A stretch of DNA of 64,000 bases, from contig NZ_JAMTCO010000010.1 of NCBI RefSeq assembly GCF_024171925.1, positions 1 through 64,000 on the forward strand, in the 5' to 3' direction. This stretch comes from Actinokineospora diospyrosa (GTDB lineage: Bacteria; Actinomycetota; Actinomycetes; Mycobacteriales; Pseudonocardiaceae). The translations under genes and the position numbers were made by a program. The notes under the pieces are model-generated. The model searched no databases. It was given only the letters and a program-made list of their open reading frames with translations, and had not been told where the DNA came from. Of the stretch, positions 53,035-63,363 are shown piece by piece (positions within the stretch are counted from its first letter, which is position 1; each line of letters starts with the position of its first letter).

Positions 53035-53311
53035 GGGTCTCCTCCCAGGCTAGTTCGACGTGCTCAGGCTTGGTACGCCAACGGCAGTCGTCGATCGCGG
53101 AGCGGAACCGCCCGCTCCGAAAGTGAGTGGAAGTTAACCGGAGGGGTGAGTCAGCAGGCGATCGACGACGTCACAAACGAGTCACAATCAGACGTAGTTC
53201 ATCCGTTTGGGGGATGGTCTCATCGGAGAGTGACCGGTAACCGAACAGTTTGTCGTTGGCGGTTCTGTGTCAGGTCATTGTTGTGACTGCTATGCGATGT
53301 ATTGGCGCTTG

Positions 53312-54283
53312 TCACCGCCGGTCATCGACCTTAGCGAGCGACAGCGCGATGCCGTCCAGAATGTCGTGCTCGCTGACCAGCAGGCTTGTGATCTCCGTCT
53401 CCAGCGCGACGCGCCTGGCCAGGGCCCTGACGACCACGGCACCACCGCCGATCACGTCCACCCGGCCGGGGTGCATGGCCCCGATGGCGGCGCGTTCGCG
53501 GTGACCCGTGGTGAGCAGGCGGGCGGTGATGGACTCGATCCCGTCGAACGGGATCCGGCTCAGGTGGATCCGGTCCGGGTCGTACTCGGACAGGCCCAGG
53601 TGGATCGCCGCCAGCGTGGTCACGGTGCCCGCCACGCCGACCCACGTGCGCGCCTTGGCCACCGGGACCTGCGCGAACGCCTCGTCGAGCACCCGCTCGG
53701 CGACGGCCTGCGCCTCGGCGACCTCGGCCGGTGTCGGCGGGTCGGACAGCAGCGCGCGCTCGGTCAGCCGGACGCACCCGACGTCCACGGATTTAGCGCC
53801 GTCGAAGCGGGCTTCGGCGCCGTCCCAGGTCCCCAGCACCAGCTCGGTCGACCCACCCCCGACATCGGCCACCAGATACGGACCGTCATCGGGGTCCAGC
53901 TCGCCGACGGCGCCCAGGAAGGACAGCTCGGCCTCCTCGGCCCCGCTGATGACCTCGGCCTCCACCCCCAGCACCGCGGCGGTCATGGCGAAGAACTCAG
54001 CCCGGTTCGCGGCGTCCCTGGTGGCCGAGGTGGCCACCATCCGCACCCGCTCGACCCCCTTGCGGCGCAGCACCCCGACGTAGTCGACCAGGGCAGCCCT
54101 GGTCCGCTCAATGGCCTCCGCCGCCAGCACCCCGGTCGCGTCAACGCCCTGGCCGAGCCGCACGACCCGCATCTCGCGGTGCAGATCCCGCAACGCGGTC
54201 GTCCCGTCGTGCCCGGTGCTCGCCTCGGCGACCAGCAGGCGGATCGAGTTCGTACCGCAGTCGATGGCAGCGACTCTGCTCAT
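53312..54283 (-). CDS. Ppx/GppA family exopolyphosphatase
   Basis: 323 aa. Actin-like ATPase fold phosphatase: AAIDCGTNSIRLLVAE (P-loop-like phosphate motif), MVATSATRDAANRAEF, ISGAEEAELSFLGA and VADVGGGSTELVLG. It splits polyphosphate or pppGpp. The ATG at 54283 is preferred over the GTG at 54289, since TAGGCT ends 7 nt upstream. A shorter form than GppA, as in actinobacterial Ppx1. Confidence 0.9.
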   Translation of the reverse strand: MSRVAAIDCGTNSIRLLVAEASTGHDGTTALRDLHREMRVVRLGQGVDATGVLAAEAIERTRAALVDYVGVLRRKGVERVRMVATSATRDAANRAEFFAMTAAVLGVEAEVISGAEEAELSFLGAVGELDPDDGPYLVADVGGGSTELVLGTWDGAEARFDGAKSVDVGCVRLTERALLSDPPTPAEVAEAQAVAERVLDEAFAQVPVAKARTWVGVAGTVTTLAAIHLGLSEYDPDRIHLSRIPFDGIESITARLLTTGHRERAAIGAMHPGRVDVIGGGAVVVRALARRVALETEITSLLVSEHDILDGIALSLAKVDDRR

Positions 54284-54290
54284 GCCCACG

Positions 54291-54296
54291 AGCCTA
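54291..54296 (-). promoter_or_regulatory. -10 box TAGGCT of a leaderless transcript
   Basis: On the minus strand TAGGCT ends 7 nt before the ATG at 54283. Confidence 0.55.
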
Positions 54297-54720
54297 TGCT
54301 TCGGTTTTTTAAAGCGTCGTGTCGGGCCCGGGTGATCAGACTTTCGTCGGGTGCATTCGCGGGGGACGCGATTCGCTCGGGGGTGGTGGATTCACCGGTT
54401 CGGGGAAGTGGGGGCACGGGGTGTCAATGGGTTGACGGGGAGTGGCGCATTTACCGTTTGCCATTTGTTGAGGATTTGAGGTTGCTTGGCGCGTTGGGGT
54501 GGTTGCTGTGCGTAGTGGGGGGCTGATTGTTGGCGGGTGGGGTTGGCGGTGGTTGTTGGCGTGAGTGGTGGTTAGTGGGGTGGTTGTTGACGGGGGCTGT
54601 TTGCGGGGTAGTTGTTCGCGGGGTGGGGGCCTTGAGGGTGGGCGGCTGGTGAGTCCGAGGGGTTGTTGACCCTGGGGCGCGGGTCGAACTCGGGTGGTGC
54701 GGGTTGTCGAGCTTGGGTGC
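54297..54720. other. Gene-free flank of the repeat locus
   Basis: Low-complexity, G/T-rich DNA on the + strand (GGGTGGTTGT-like words) with no start, motif or protein pattern worth calling. It may be degraded repeat DNA. Confidence 0.5.
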
Positions 54721-54734
54721 GCGGAGTTGTCCTC

Positions 54735-55010
54735 GGAGCTGCCCACAAGGGCTGGTGCTGTCCACAGGGAGCGGTCGCTGCTCCCGATTTGTCGGGCCTC
54801 CTCGGTAGGCTGTATATCGGGGGCGCTTGTGGCAGATGATCTTGCGGGAGTGGTTGTGGTGGATGGGTTGTCCACAACCGATCTGAGTGTCCACAGGGCG
54901 TTGGTCGCCGCTCCCGCTGTGTCGGCGTGCGTCGGTAGGCTGTGTATTTGGGGGCTTTCGATCAGGTTGATCTTGGCGTAGGCCGGGGTTGGTGTTGCGG
55001 GGCAAGGGAT
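54735..55010 (-). repeat. Two reverse core units with paired DnaA boxes
   Basis: Cores end at 54825 and 54956. Boxes at 54739/54758 and 54868/54887, exactly 19 bp within each pair; core-to-box 59 and 61 bp. Confidence 0.85.
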
Positions 55011-55122
55011 TCGGTGGCTCCGGGGGTCGGCCTCGTCGCCTGGCGGCGAGCTCGGCGACCCGCATCGGACGCCTCGTTGCCTAGCGGCAACCTCGGGCCC
55101 GATCCGCGATTTTCGAGCTTTG

Positions 55123-55264
55123 CTCGATGCGGTGGACCTGTTTTGCGCGGGGCCCCTACGACACCCGTGGCAGAACCGCAAAGCAGGGGCCCAAAAGCAG
55201 GCCCTGCCGCTGAACGACGCTACGGCTGCCGTCCCCCCACACAAAACAGGTCCACCCCATCGAG
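55123..55264. repeat. 142-bp palindromic element, copy 3
   Basis: Arms begin CTCGATGCGGTGGACCTG and end CAGGTCCACCCCATCGAG, with an inner hairpin near GCAGGGGCCCAAAAGCAGG. Flanked by the 69-70-bp repeat downstream and by the core unit upstream. Confidence 0.85.
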
Positions 55265-55289
55265 CACTTGGCACCAGCGACTCCGACGG

Positions 55290-55500
55290 CCGCCGGGCTG
55301 GGTTGGCAGGGCAGCCGAGAGCGGGCTGGGCTGGCACCGGATCTTCCGAGTGTCCGGGGCTGATCAGGTGGGCTGAGGCGGACCTGACGGGGAGCGCGGG
55401 CTGGCACCGCCGGGTCCGAGTGTTCAGGGGCTGAGTGGGTGGGCTGGGCGGACCTGACGGCAGCTGAGTTGGCACCGACGGGTCCGAGTGTCCAGGGGGC
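55290..55500. repeat. 69-70-bp-period degenerate repeat (copy of the window start)
   Basis: GCGGACCTG recurs at 55378 and 55448. The stretch 55299-55390 matches the first 105 bases of the window at most positions. Confidence 0.75.
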
Positions 55501-55524
55501 TGGGCCGTGTGGGCTGACGGGTGG

Positions 55525-55640
55525 TTGTCCACAACGTGTTCCGTTGTCCACAGGCCCTGATCGCTGCCCCGGTTCTGTCGGGATCAGTCAATAGGCTGCA
55601 TATCGGGGGCTCTTGCGGCAGATGATCTTGCGTGGGATGG
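55525..55640 (-). repeat. Reverse core unit with paired DnaA boxes
   Basis: Core ends at 55611; boxes TTGTCCACA at 55525 and 55544 (19 bp apart); core-to-box 59 bp. The AAGATC complement follows as GATGATCTT. Confidence 0.85.
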
Positions 55641-55749
55641 GGTGGAGCTAGCGAGTTCCGGGTGTCGGGGGCTGGGTTGGCAGGTTGAGGTGGCACAAGG
55701 GTTTCCGGGTGTCCAGAAAGATGTGGTCCATTCAGGACAGTGAAGTCGG

Positions 55750-55793
55750 AAGAAAGAAAAACCGCCCCGCTCAAGGAGATGAGCGGGGCGGTT
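55750..55793 (-). terminator. Terminator of the transglycosylase gene
   Basis: Perfect 13-bp stem AACCGCCCCGCTC/GAGCGGGGCGGTT with an 8-nt loop, followed on the minus strand by TTTTCTTTCTT, 14 bp after the stop. Confidence 0.9.
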
Positions 55794-55807
55794 GTAGCTA
55801 CAGCCAA

Positions 55808-57043
55808 CTACGGCGTCGGTACCACTGAGGAGCCTGCTGCGCCGGTGGGGGTCACCGCGGGGGTGGCGGGGGCGCAGGGGTCGGGGGTGGTGGTCGTGGT
55901 GGGGGTTGGCGTGGGGGTGGTGGTGGTTGGGTCGACGCACGTGGGGGTTGTGGTCGTTGTGGTGGTGGGGTCTGGGGTGGTGGTGGTCGTGCTGGGCACG
56001 GTGGTCGTCGTCGTGGTCGTGGTGGTGGTGCTGGGGACGCTCGAGCCCGGGGGCGTGGTGGTGATCGCCGGGGGGGTGCTCGGGGGCTGCGTCGGGGCCA
56101 CGCCGTCCACGGGCGGGAGGGTGCCCTGCGGGGTGGGGGTGATCGGGGCGGGGATGGCCAGCTGGTCGGTCCGGTCGACCGGGGTGCTGGGCAGGGGGGT
56201 GACGCCCTTGGCGTAGGCGTCGGCCCAGATCAGGACGGTGCGGACGTAGCTGTCGGAGTGGTTGTAGCGGAACACGGCGGTCGCGCGGTGCTGCGCGTTG
56301 GCCAGGTCCAAACCACCGGAGCACAGGTACTTGCCCGCGCCGAGGGTCGCGTCGTAGATGTTGTTCGGGTCGGTCTGGCCGTCGGCGTTGCCGTCGGAGG
56401 CGTAGCCCTTCCAGGTCGACGGGATGAACTGCATCGGGCCGACCGCGCGGTCCCACCTGGCGTCGCCGTCGTAGCGGCCGCCGTCGGTGTCGCTGATCGC
56501 CGCGAAGCCGCCGCCGTTGAGGACCGGGCCCAGGATCGGGTGCGCGGTCTTGCCGCTCGCGTCGACCTGGCCGCCGCGGGCGTGGTTGGACTCGATGCGG
56601 CCGATGCTGGCCAGCAGCGGCCAGTCGAGGTGGCAGCCGGGCGTGGTGGTCGCCATCGTCTGCGCGGCGCGCATGTAGGCCTGCAGCATGGTGCCCGGGA
56701 TGCCGTTGGGCCCGCCGGGCACGGTCACCGCGGGACCGGCCGTGTACTTGAGCAGTTCAGGGGTACCCGCGAGCGCGAGGATCTGCTTGCCCAGCTCCGC
56801 GTTCTCCGGCGCCGACCCGTCCGCGCCGACCTCGCTCGGGTCGGTCAGGCCGAACAGCCCACCACCGATGCCCTTCGCCAGCGCGACCTCGCTCGCGGTG
56901 TCCGCGCCCGCCAGGTCCACCGGCTCACCAGCGGCGACGACCGGAACGAACAGCAGTGCGCCCGCCGCCGCTGCCGCACCGCGTCTGCGCTTGGACTGCT
57001 GCCGGTGCTTGCCCGCCTTCCTGCCCCCGGTCTTCAAACCCAC
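55808..57043 (-). CDS. Secreted lytic transglycosylase with Thr/Pro-rich tail (LpqU-type)
   Basis: 411 aa. Signal peptide (RRRGAAAAAGALLFVPVVAA), then a transglycosylase domain at about residues 125-275: catalytic Glu in IGRIESNHARGG, then WDRAVGPMQFIPSTW and ALGAGKYLCSGGLDLAN-like sequence. The last 130 residues are Pro/Thr-rich with T-runs (VPSTTTTTTTTTTVPS), a likely extended, possibly glycosylated, wall-spanning linker. It cuts peptidoglycan glycan strands. GTG start at 57043. Position near eno matches mycobacterial lpqU-eno order. Confidence 0.88.
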   Translation of the reverse strand: MGLKTGGRKAGKHRQQSKRRRGAAAAAGALLFVPVVAAGEPVDLAGADTASEVALAKGIGGGLFGLTDPSEVGADGSAPENAELGKQILALAGTPELLKYTAGPAVTVPGGPNGIPGTMLQAYMRAAQTMATTTPGCHLDWPLLASIGRIESNHARGGQVDASGKTAHPILGPVLNGGGFAAISDTDGGRYDGDARWDRAVGPMQFIPSTWKGYASDGNADGQTDPNNIYDATLGAGKYLCSGGLDLANAQHRATAVFRYNHSDSYVRTVLIWADAYAKGVTPLPSTPVDRTDQLAIPAPITPTPQGTLPPVDGVAPTQPPSTPPAITTTPPGSSVPSTTTTTTTTTTVPSTTTTTPDPTTTTTTTPTCVDPTTTTPTPTPTTTTTPDPCAPATPAVTPTGAAGSSVVPTP

Positions 57044-57295
57044 CGTGAAACCCCGCCCCTCGGTTGTGTGCCCGCCGGCTGCCGCCGACCCCTACTCGCG
57101 TCTCCGGTCATCTACCCTGCCTCATCTCAGCCTCAGAGTCATCGTCGGCAGGCAGAACCTCGGTAAAAGGGTCCAGAAGTCGTCAGCTGCCGCCCTTACG
57201 TCCGTCCGTTGTTAACCCTGGTGCAGAAGGTTTGGTCCGCTCGACCACGTCTGGGACGTAACGCGCGGCCCTCCCGGTTGCCCCCGGCGTCCGGT

Positions 57296-57301
57296 TACCC
57301 T
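57296..57301 (+). promoter_or_regulatory. -10 box TACCCT of a leaderless transcript
   Basis: TACCCT ends 6 nt before the GTG at 57308 of aidB. Confidence 0.5.
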
Positions 57302-57307
57302 CGGGTA

Positions 57308-58936
57308 GTGACCGCCATCGAGCCAGCCGCGCGCCAGCTTGACCGCACCCACGACGTGGTCAACCAGACGCCCCCGTTGCATCGCCACAACCCCCTCGGG
57401 TGTGACCCGGCGCTGGTCAGCGCGGTGCGCGCGTACGGGTCGGCCGCGGTGCTCGACTCGCTGGCCGACGTCGCGGCGGAGGCCGGAGCTGAGGATTCCC
57501 GCGAACACGGACGGTTGGCCAATGAGCACCCTCCGGTGCTGCGCACGCACGACCGCTACGGCAACCGGGTGGACGAGGTCGAGTTCCACCCCTCGTGGCA
57601 CTGGCTGATGTCACGCGCTGTCGCACACGGGCTGCACGCCGCGCCGTGGGCCGCGGACGCGGGCGAGCACGCGCACCTGCGCCGCGCGGCGGCTTTCACG
57701 CTGTGGTCACAGGTGGAGGCGGGCCACGGTTGCCCGATCTCCATGACCTACGCGGCCATCCCCGCGCTGCGCCACGAACCGGAGATCGCCGCGCGCTACG
57801 AGCCGGGTCTGCTGTCGTCGACCTACGACCCCGGGCTGCGGGCCCCGGAGATCAAGTCCGGGCTGCTCGCGGGGATGTCGATGACGGAGAAACAAGGCGG
57901 CTCCGACGTCCGTGTGAACTCGACCACAGCAACCCCTTCGAGCGACGGTACTTACCGCTTGGTGGGCCACAAGTGGTTCACCTCGGCGCCGATGAACGAC
58001 CTGTTCTTGACCTTGGCGCAGGCGCCCGGCGGCCTCACTTGCTTTGTGCTGCCGCGGGTGCTCCCAGACGGCACCCGCAACGCACTGCGCCTGCAACGGT
58101 TGAAGGACAAGCTGGGCAACAAGTCCAATGCCTCCGCGGAGCTGGAGTACACCGGCGCCACGGGGTGGCGGGTCGGCGATGAGGGCCGCGGGGTGCGGAC
58201 CATCATCGAGATGGTCACGATGACCCGGCTCGATTGCGTCCTCGGGTCCACTTCGAACATCCGCGCGGCGCTGACCGAGGCGGCCCACCACGGCGCGCAC
58301 CGGTCCGCGTTCGGCGCGCTGCTGCGCGACCAACCCGCGATGACGGCCGTGCTGGCCGACCTCGCCCTGGAGTCCGAAGCCGCGACGGTGCTGTCGATCT
58401 GGCTCGCGTCCCTTGTGGACAAACCGTCCCCGGTGGCGCGGCTGGCGCTGCCCGCCGCGAAGTTCTACGTGTGCAAGCGGGCGCCGTTCGTGGTCGCCGA
58501 GGCACTGGAATGCTTGGGCGGCAACGGATACGTCGAAGAATCGGGACTACCCCGGCTTTACCGCGAAGCGCCGCTGATGTCCATCTGGGAGGGCTCCGGG
58601 AACGTGACGGCGCTGGACGTGTTGCGTGCGGTCCAGCGCGAACCGGCGGCGGTGGACGCGTTGTGGGCCGAATTGGCGACGACCGCCGGGGCCGATCGCC
58701 GGTTGGACGAAGCGGTGGCCCGGTTGCGCGACGAGCTCGCCGAGGTCGATCAGCAGCGGGCCCGCCGGATCGCCGAGCTGATCGCGTTGTGCTTGCAGGC
58801 CAGCCTGCTGCTGCGCGTGTCGCCCTGGGTCGGAGAGGCTTTCATCGCGGCGCGGCTGGCCGACCGGTCCGGCGTGCTCGGCGTGCTGCCCCGCGACGTG
58901 CCCGCGCGCGAGCTGGTGGACCGGGTGACGCCCTAG
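57308..58936 (+). CDS. aidB: AidB-like acyl-CoA dehydrogenase
   Basis: 542 aa, equal to the length of E. coli AidB, a flavoprotein acyl-CoA dehydrogenase homologue of the alkylation response. Landmarks: HPSWHWLMSRAVAHGLHAAP (N-terminal extension), AGMSMTEKQGGSDVRVNSTT (flavin/substrate motif), GHKWFTSAPMNDLFL, RLYREAPLMSIWEGSGNVTA (catalytic-base region). GTG at 57308 follows TACCCT by 6 nt, hence leaderless. The real substrate is unknown; DNA protection is the reported role in E. coli. Confidence 0.9.
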   Translation: MTAIEPAARQLDRTHDVVNQTPPLHRHNPLGCDPALVSAVRAYGSAAVLDSLADVAAEAGAEDSREHGRLANEHPPVLRTHDRYGNRVDEVEFHPSWHWLMSRAVAHGLHAAPWAADAGEHAHLRRAAAFTLWSQVEAGHGCPISMTYAAIPALRHEPEIAARYEPGLLSSTYDPGLRAPEIKSGLLAGMSMTEKQGGSDVRVNSTTATPSSDGTYRLVGHKWFTSAPMNDLFLTLAQAPGGLTCFVLPRVLPDGTRNALRLQRLKDKLGNKSNASAELEYTGATGWRVGDEGRGVRTIIEMVTMTRLDCVLGSTSNIRAALTEAAHHGAHRSAFGALLRDQPAMTAVLADLALESEAATVLSIWLASLVDKPSPVARLALPAAKFYVCKRAPFVVAEALECLGGNGYVEESGLPRLYREAPLMSIWEGSGNVTALDVLRAVQREPAAVDALWAELATTAGADRRLDEAVARLRDELAEVDQQRARRIAELIALCLQASLLLRVSPWVGEAFIAARLADRSGVLGVLPRDVPARELVDRVTP

Positions 58937-59169
58937 GCGCTGCCCTGCAGGTCTGGTGCGTGGGATCGGTGATCCGCGTGGTCGCTGGGCGCGCGGACGG
59001 GAAGCCGCACGTACCGGGTTGTACTTGGGCTTTCCGCCCGTGCGGCCAGGGGCCGCGCGGGCGCCGATAGCGCGTGCCTGACTTGCCGGACAGCGCCTTG
59101 CCGCTGGGCACGTGCTGCCCGCGCGGTGGTGGCCGCCGACCAGCTGAGCCGGTCGGCGGCGCGGCGGGA

Positions 59170-59424
59170 TCAGCCGGTCAGGTGGTGCTGGGCCGCTTCT
59201 TGGATGGCTTGGCGAGCTTGCTGCAGTGCCTGGTTGAGCGCGTCGGCGTGCGACTCGGCCTGGTGCAGCAGGTTGCTGATGTTGCCCGCGGTGGAGGTGC
59301 TGCCCAGGATCGACGACACCTCGGCACCGATGTTGCTCAACTCGCTGAGGAACTGCTGGGTGGCGTTGACCGGGACGCGGTCGGCGACGCCGTTCAACCG
59401 CTGCGCTTCTTCTTGGATGCTCAT
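59170..59424 (-). CDS. Small helical hypothetical protein
   Basis: 84 aa, almost entirely helical (MSIQEEAQRLNGVADRVPV, then TQQFLSELSNIGAEVSSIL and ALNQALQQARQAIQEAAQHH). Reminiscent of small WXG100-like actinobacterial helical hairpins, but the WXG turn is absent. ATG at 59424; GAGGATG gives a close SD. It stands alone between aidB and the TPR gene. Confidence 0.6.
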   Translation of the reverse strand: MSIQEEAQRLNGVADRVPVNATQQFLSELSNIGAEVSSILGSTSTAGNISNLLHQAESHADALNQALQQARQAIQEAAQHHLTG

Positions 59425-59521
59425 CCTCCGGATTCTCCCGTCGGCCGGTATCGGGACAGGGACCGGGACATCTTCGCCGACACCGGGTGAGCACCGCCGG
59501 TGATGGCCGGAAACCGCTCGC

Positions 59522-61351
<1,830 letters not shown>

Positions 61352-61356
61352 GGCAG

Positions 61357-61869
61357 ATGGTCGGGCGCGGCACCGAACGAGGCCGAGGGCGACGTGACCC
61401 CGTCGCCCGCAGGCCCGCACGCGTGCGGCGCACGCGCCCGACCACCGCGCAACCGGCCGGGGAGCAGCAGTCCCCGGCCCGGCGCAAGCGCAAGGGCATC
61501 CTCGGCCTGTCCACCACCCGGCGGGCCGCGGTCGTGGCGACCGTCGTCTGCGCGCTGGCCCTGAGCGTCGCGGTGCCGCTGCGCAACTACCTGTCGCAGC
61601 GCTCGGAGATCGAGGTCACCGAGCAGCGGCAGCGGGAACTGCGCGCCGAGGTGGACGAGCTCACCCGGCGCAAGGAGCGGCTGTCGGACCCGGAGCAGAT
61701 CCGCGCCCAGGCCCGCGAGAGACTGCGCTACGTGATGCCAGGAGAAACCCCCTACATGGTCGAGCTCCCCAGCGACCCGGCGACCGCGCAGTCCTCGGGT
61801 GCGCACGGGAAACCGGCGCCGCAGCAGGCTTGGTACGAGAACCTGTGGGACTCGGTGACGGGCCGGTGA
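61357..61869 (+). CDS. ftsB: Septum formation initiator FtsB/DivIC
   Basis: 170 aa. A long basic cytoplasmic N-terminus (GRGTERGRGRRDPVARRPAR), one membrane helix (AAVVATVVCALALSVAVPLR), then a coiled coil (RSEIEVTEQRQRELRAEVDE) and the conserved ARERLRYVMPGETPY, typical of FtsB/DivIC. Part of the divisome FtsQLB module. ATG just after eno, its GTGA end overlapping the DUF501 start. Confidence 0.92.
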   Translation: MVGRGTERGRGRRDPVARRPARVRRTRPTTAQPAGEQQSPARRKRKGILGLSTTRRAAVVATVVCALALSVAVPLRNYLSQRSEIEVTEQRQRELRAEVDELTRRKERLSDPEQIRAQARERLRYVMPGETPYMVELPSDPATAQSSGAHGKPAPQQAWYENLWDSVTGR

Positions 61870-62363
61870 CCGTCGACCCCGCCGACCTGACGACCATCGC
61901 CGAACAGCTGGGCCGCCAGCCGCGCGCGATCAGGGCCGTCGCCGCGCGCTGCCCGTCCGGGCACCCGGCCGTCATCCAGACCAACCCGCGCTTGGAGGAC
62001 GGCACGCCGTTCCCGACGCTGTACTACTTGACCTGTTCCCGGCTCGCCGCCGCGATCTCCACGCTGGAGACGACGGGGGTCATGCGCGAGATGACCGAGC
62101 GGTTGGCGACCGACGAGGCCCTCGCCGCCGCGTACACGGCCGCGCACCAGTCCTATTTGGACGAGCGGGACGCGCTGGACTCGTTGGGGACGCAGGTGAC
62201 CGCCGGTGGGATGCCGGGGCGGGTGAAGTGCCTGCACGCACTGGTCGCCCACTCCCTGGCGAAGGGACCGGGCGTGAACCCCTTCGGTGACGAGGCGTTG
62301 GTGCTGCTGGCCCCGAACTGGCCGACCGGCGACTGCGCTGGTCAGCCCGCCACGCGGGAGTAA
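61866..62363 (+). CDS. DUF501 domain protein
   Basis: 165 aa, soluble. Typical DUF501 text: ARCPSGHPAVIQTNPRLEDG, then TPFPTLYYLTCSRLAAAIS and GMPGRVKCLHALVAHSLAKG. Function unknown; the gene follows ftsB in most actinobacteria and precedes ppx in mycobacteria. GTG start overlaps the ftsB stop (GTGA). Its 3' end overlaps the convergent transglycosylase gene by 22 bp. Confidence 0.93.
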   Translation: MTVDPADLTTIAEQLGRQPRAIRAVAARCPSGHPAVIQTNPRLEDGTPFPTLYYLTCSRLAAAISTLETTGVMREMTERLATDEALAAAYTAAHQSYLDERDALDSLGTQVTAGGMPGRVKCLHALVAHSLAKGPGVNPFGDEALVLLAPNWPTGDCAGQPATRE

Positions 62364-63157
62364 GCGGCGGCTCCGCTGTAGACGGACTGGGCGTAGCGGG
62401 TGGACTCGTTGTAGGTGAGGACCGCCTTCCACCAGCCCGCACCGGTGGCGAGGTCGCCGCCGGAGGCGCAGAGGTAGTTGGCGGCGGTGAGCGCCGAGTC
62501 GTCCACGTTCTGCGGGTTGGGCGGCGCGCCGTCCCCGGTGGCGCGCAGCGACCAGCGGGACCAGGTGGTGGGCAGGAACTGCATCGAGCCCACGGCGCGG
62601 TCCCACTGGGGGTCACCGTCCAAAGTGCCGCCATCGGTGTCCGGGATGGCTTGGACGCCGGGGGATCCGTCCAGCGGCACCCCGATGATCGGCTTGGTGA
62701 GCGTGCCGTCGTCGTTGATCTGGGCGCCGCCGTAGCGGCCGTGGTGCGACTCGACGCGGCCGACGCCCGCGAGGGTGGCCCAGGTGATGTTGCAGCGGGG
62801 AACGCGCTGCCTGGTGGCGATCTCGGCCTTGGCGTAGGCGAGCAGGGTCCGCCGCGGGATGTCGGTGGCGCCGGCCAACCGGTCGACCCAGGCGTCGAGC
62901 TCCTGCTCGGGCACCGGGTTCGCCCGGGGCGGCTCCTCGCCGCGGCGCACCGGCAACTCGGTCACCGCGAACCGCTTGGGTTGCGGCGGCGGGTCACCGT
63001 CGTCGAGCAGCAGCACGGTCCCGGCCGCGAGGGCGACCAGGAAGGCGACCAGGGCGAACCGGGCGAGCACTCGGACACCACGTCCACGCCGGGGCCCGGG
63101 AGTCGGTTCCAACGGGATGGACAGCGTGGTCGGCTGGGGTGTCGGAGTGGCGGCCAC
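62342..63157 (-). CDS. Membrane-anchored lytic transglycosylase
   Basis: 271 aa. An N-terminal anchor (FALVAFLVALAAGTVLLLDD), a spacer, then the transglycosylase domain: Glu in VGRVESHHGRYGG, WDRAVGSMQFLPTTWSRWS, ANYLCASGGDLATGAGW. A paralogue of the 55808-57043 protein without the Thr-rich tail. GTG at 63157, 7 nt after TAGCCT on the minus strand, so probably leaderless. A cell-wall glycan-cutting enzyme beside division genes. Confidence 0.88.
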   Translation of the reverse strand: MAATPTPQPTTLSIPLEPTPGPRRGRGVRVLARFALVAFLVALAAGTVLLLDDGDPPPQPKRFAVTELPVRRGEEPPRANPVPEQELDAWVDRLAGATDIPRRTLLAYAKAEIATRQRVPRCNITWATLAGVGRVESHHGRYGGAQINDDGTLTKPIIGVPLDGSPGVQAIPDTDGGTLDGDPQWDRAVGSMQFLPTTWSRWSLRATGDGAPPNPQNVDDSALTAANYLCASGGDLATGAGWWKAVLTYNESTRYAQSVYSGAAAYSRVAG

Positions 63158-63164
63158 GAAAACC

Positions 63165-63170
63165 AGGCTA
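63165..63170 (-). promoter_or_regulatory. -10 box TAGCCT of a leaderless transcript
   Basis: On the minus strand TAGCCT ends 7 nt before the GTG at 63157. Confidence 0.5.
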
Positions 63171-63198
63171 CGTGCTCGCGAGCGGTGCTCGGCCGCTG

Positions 63199-63362
63199 CC
63201 TCACTCCGGCGGCCGGTGAGCGGGGCCGTGACCAGCGACGACGCCTGCGGAATTGACCAGGCTCACGCGGAGATCAGCTACCACTCGGCCAGTAAGCCAG
63301 CGCGGCGCGGCCTCGCTCCCCCGGCTGGGGAGCGAGGCCGTGACCAGCGGCGGAATCGACCG
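63199..63362. repeat. Duplicated hairpin unit upstream of the methyltransferase 3' end
   Basis: GCCGTGACCAGCG at 63225 and 63337 (112-bp offset), each preceded by an inverted repeat (CTCAC/GTGAG; CCTCGCTCCCC/GGGGAGCGAGG) and followed by GGAATTGACC/GGAATCGACC. Confidence 0.6.
63308..63340. terminator. Terminator hairpin
   Basis: Perfect 14-bp stem CGGCCTCGCTCCCC/GGGGAGCGAGGCCG with 5-nt loop, 24 bp beyond the methyltransferase stop on the minus strand. Confidence 0.75.
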
Positions 63363-63363
63363 G

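Noticed and set aside
58937-59169. Small basic protein on the minus strand of the gap after aidB
   Set aside because: Composition is arginine/proline-rich with no SD or domain and it overlaps the 3' end of aidB; likely chance.
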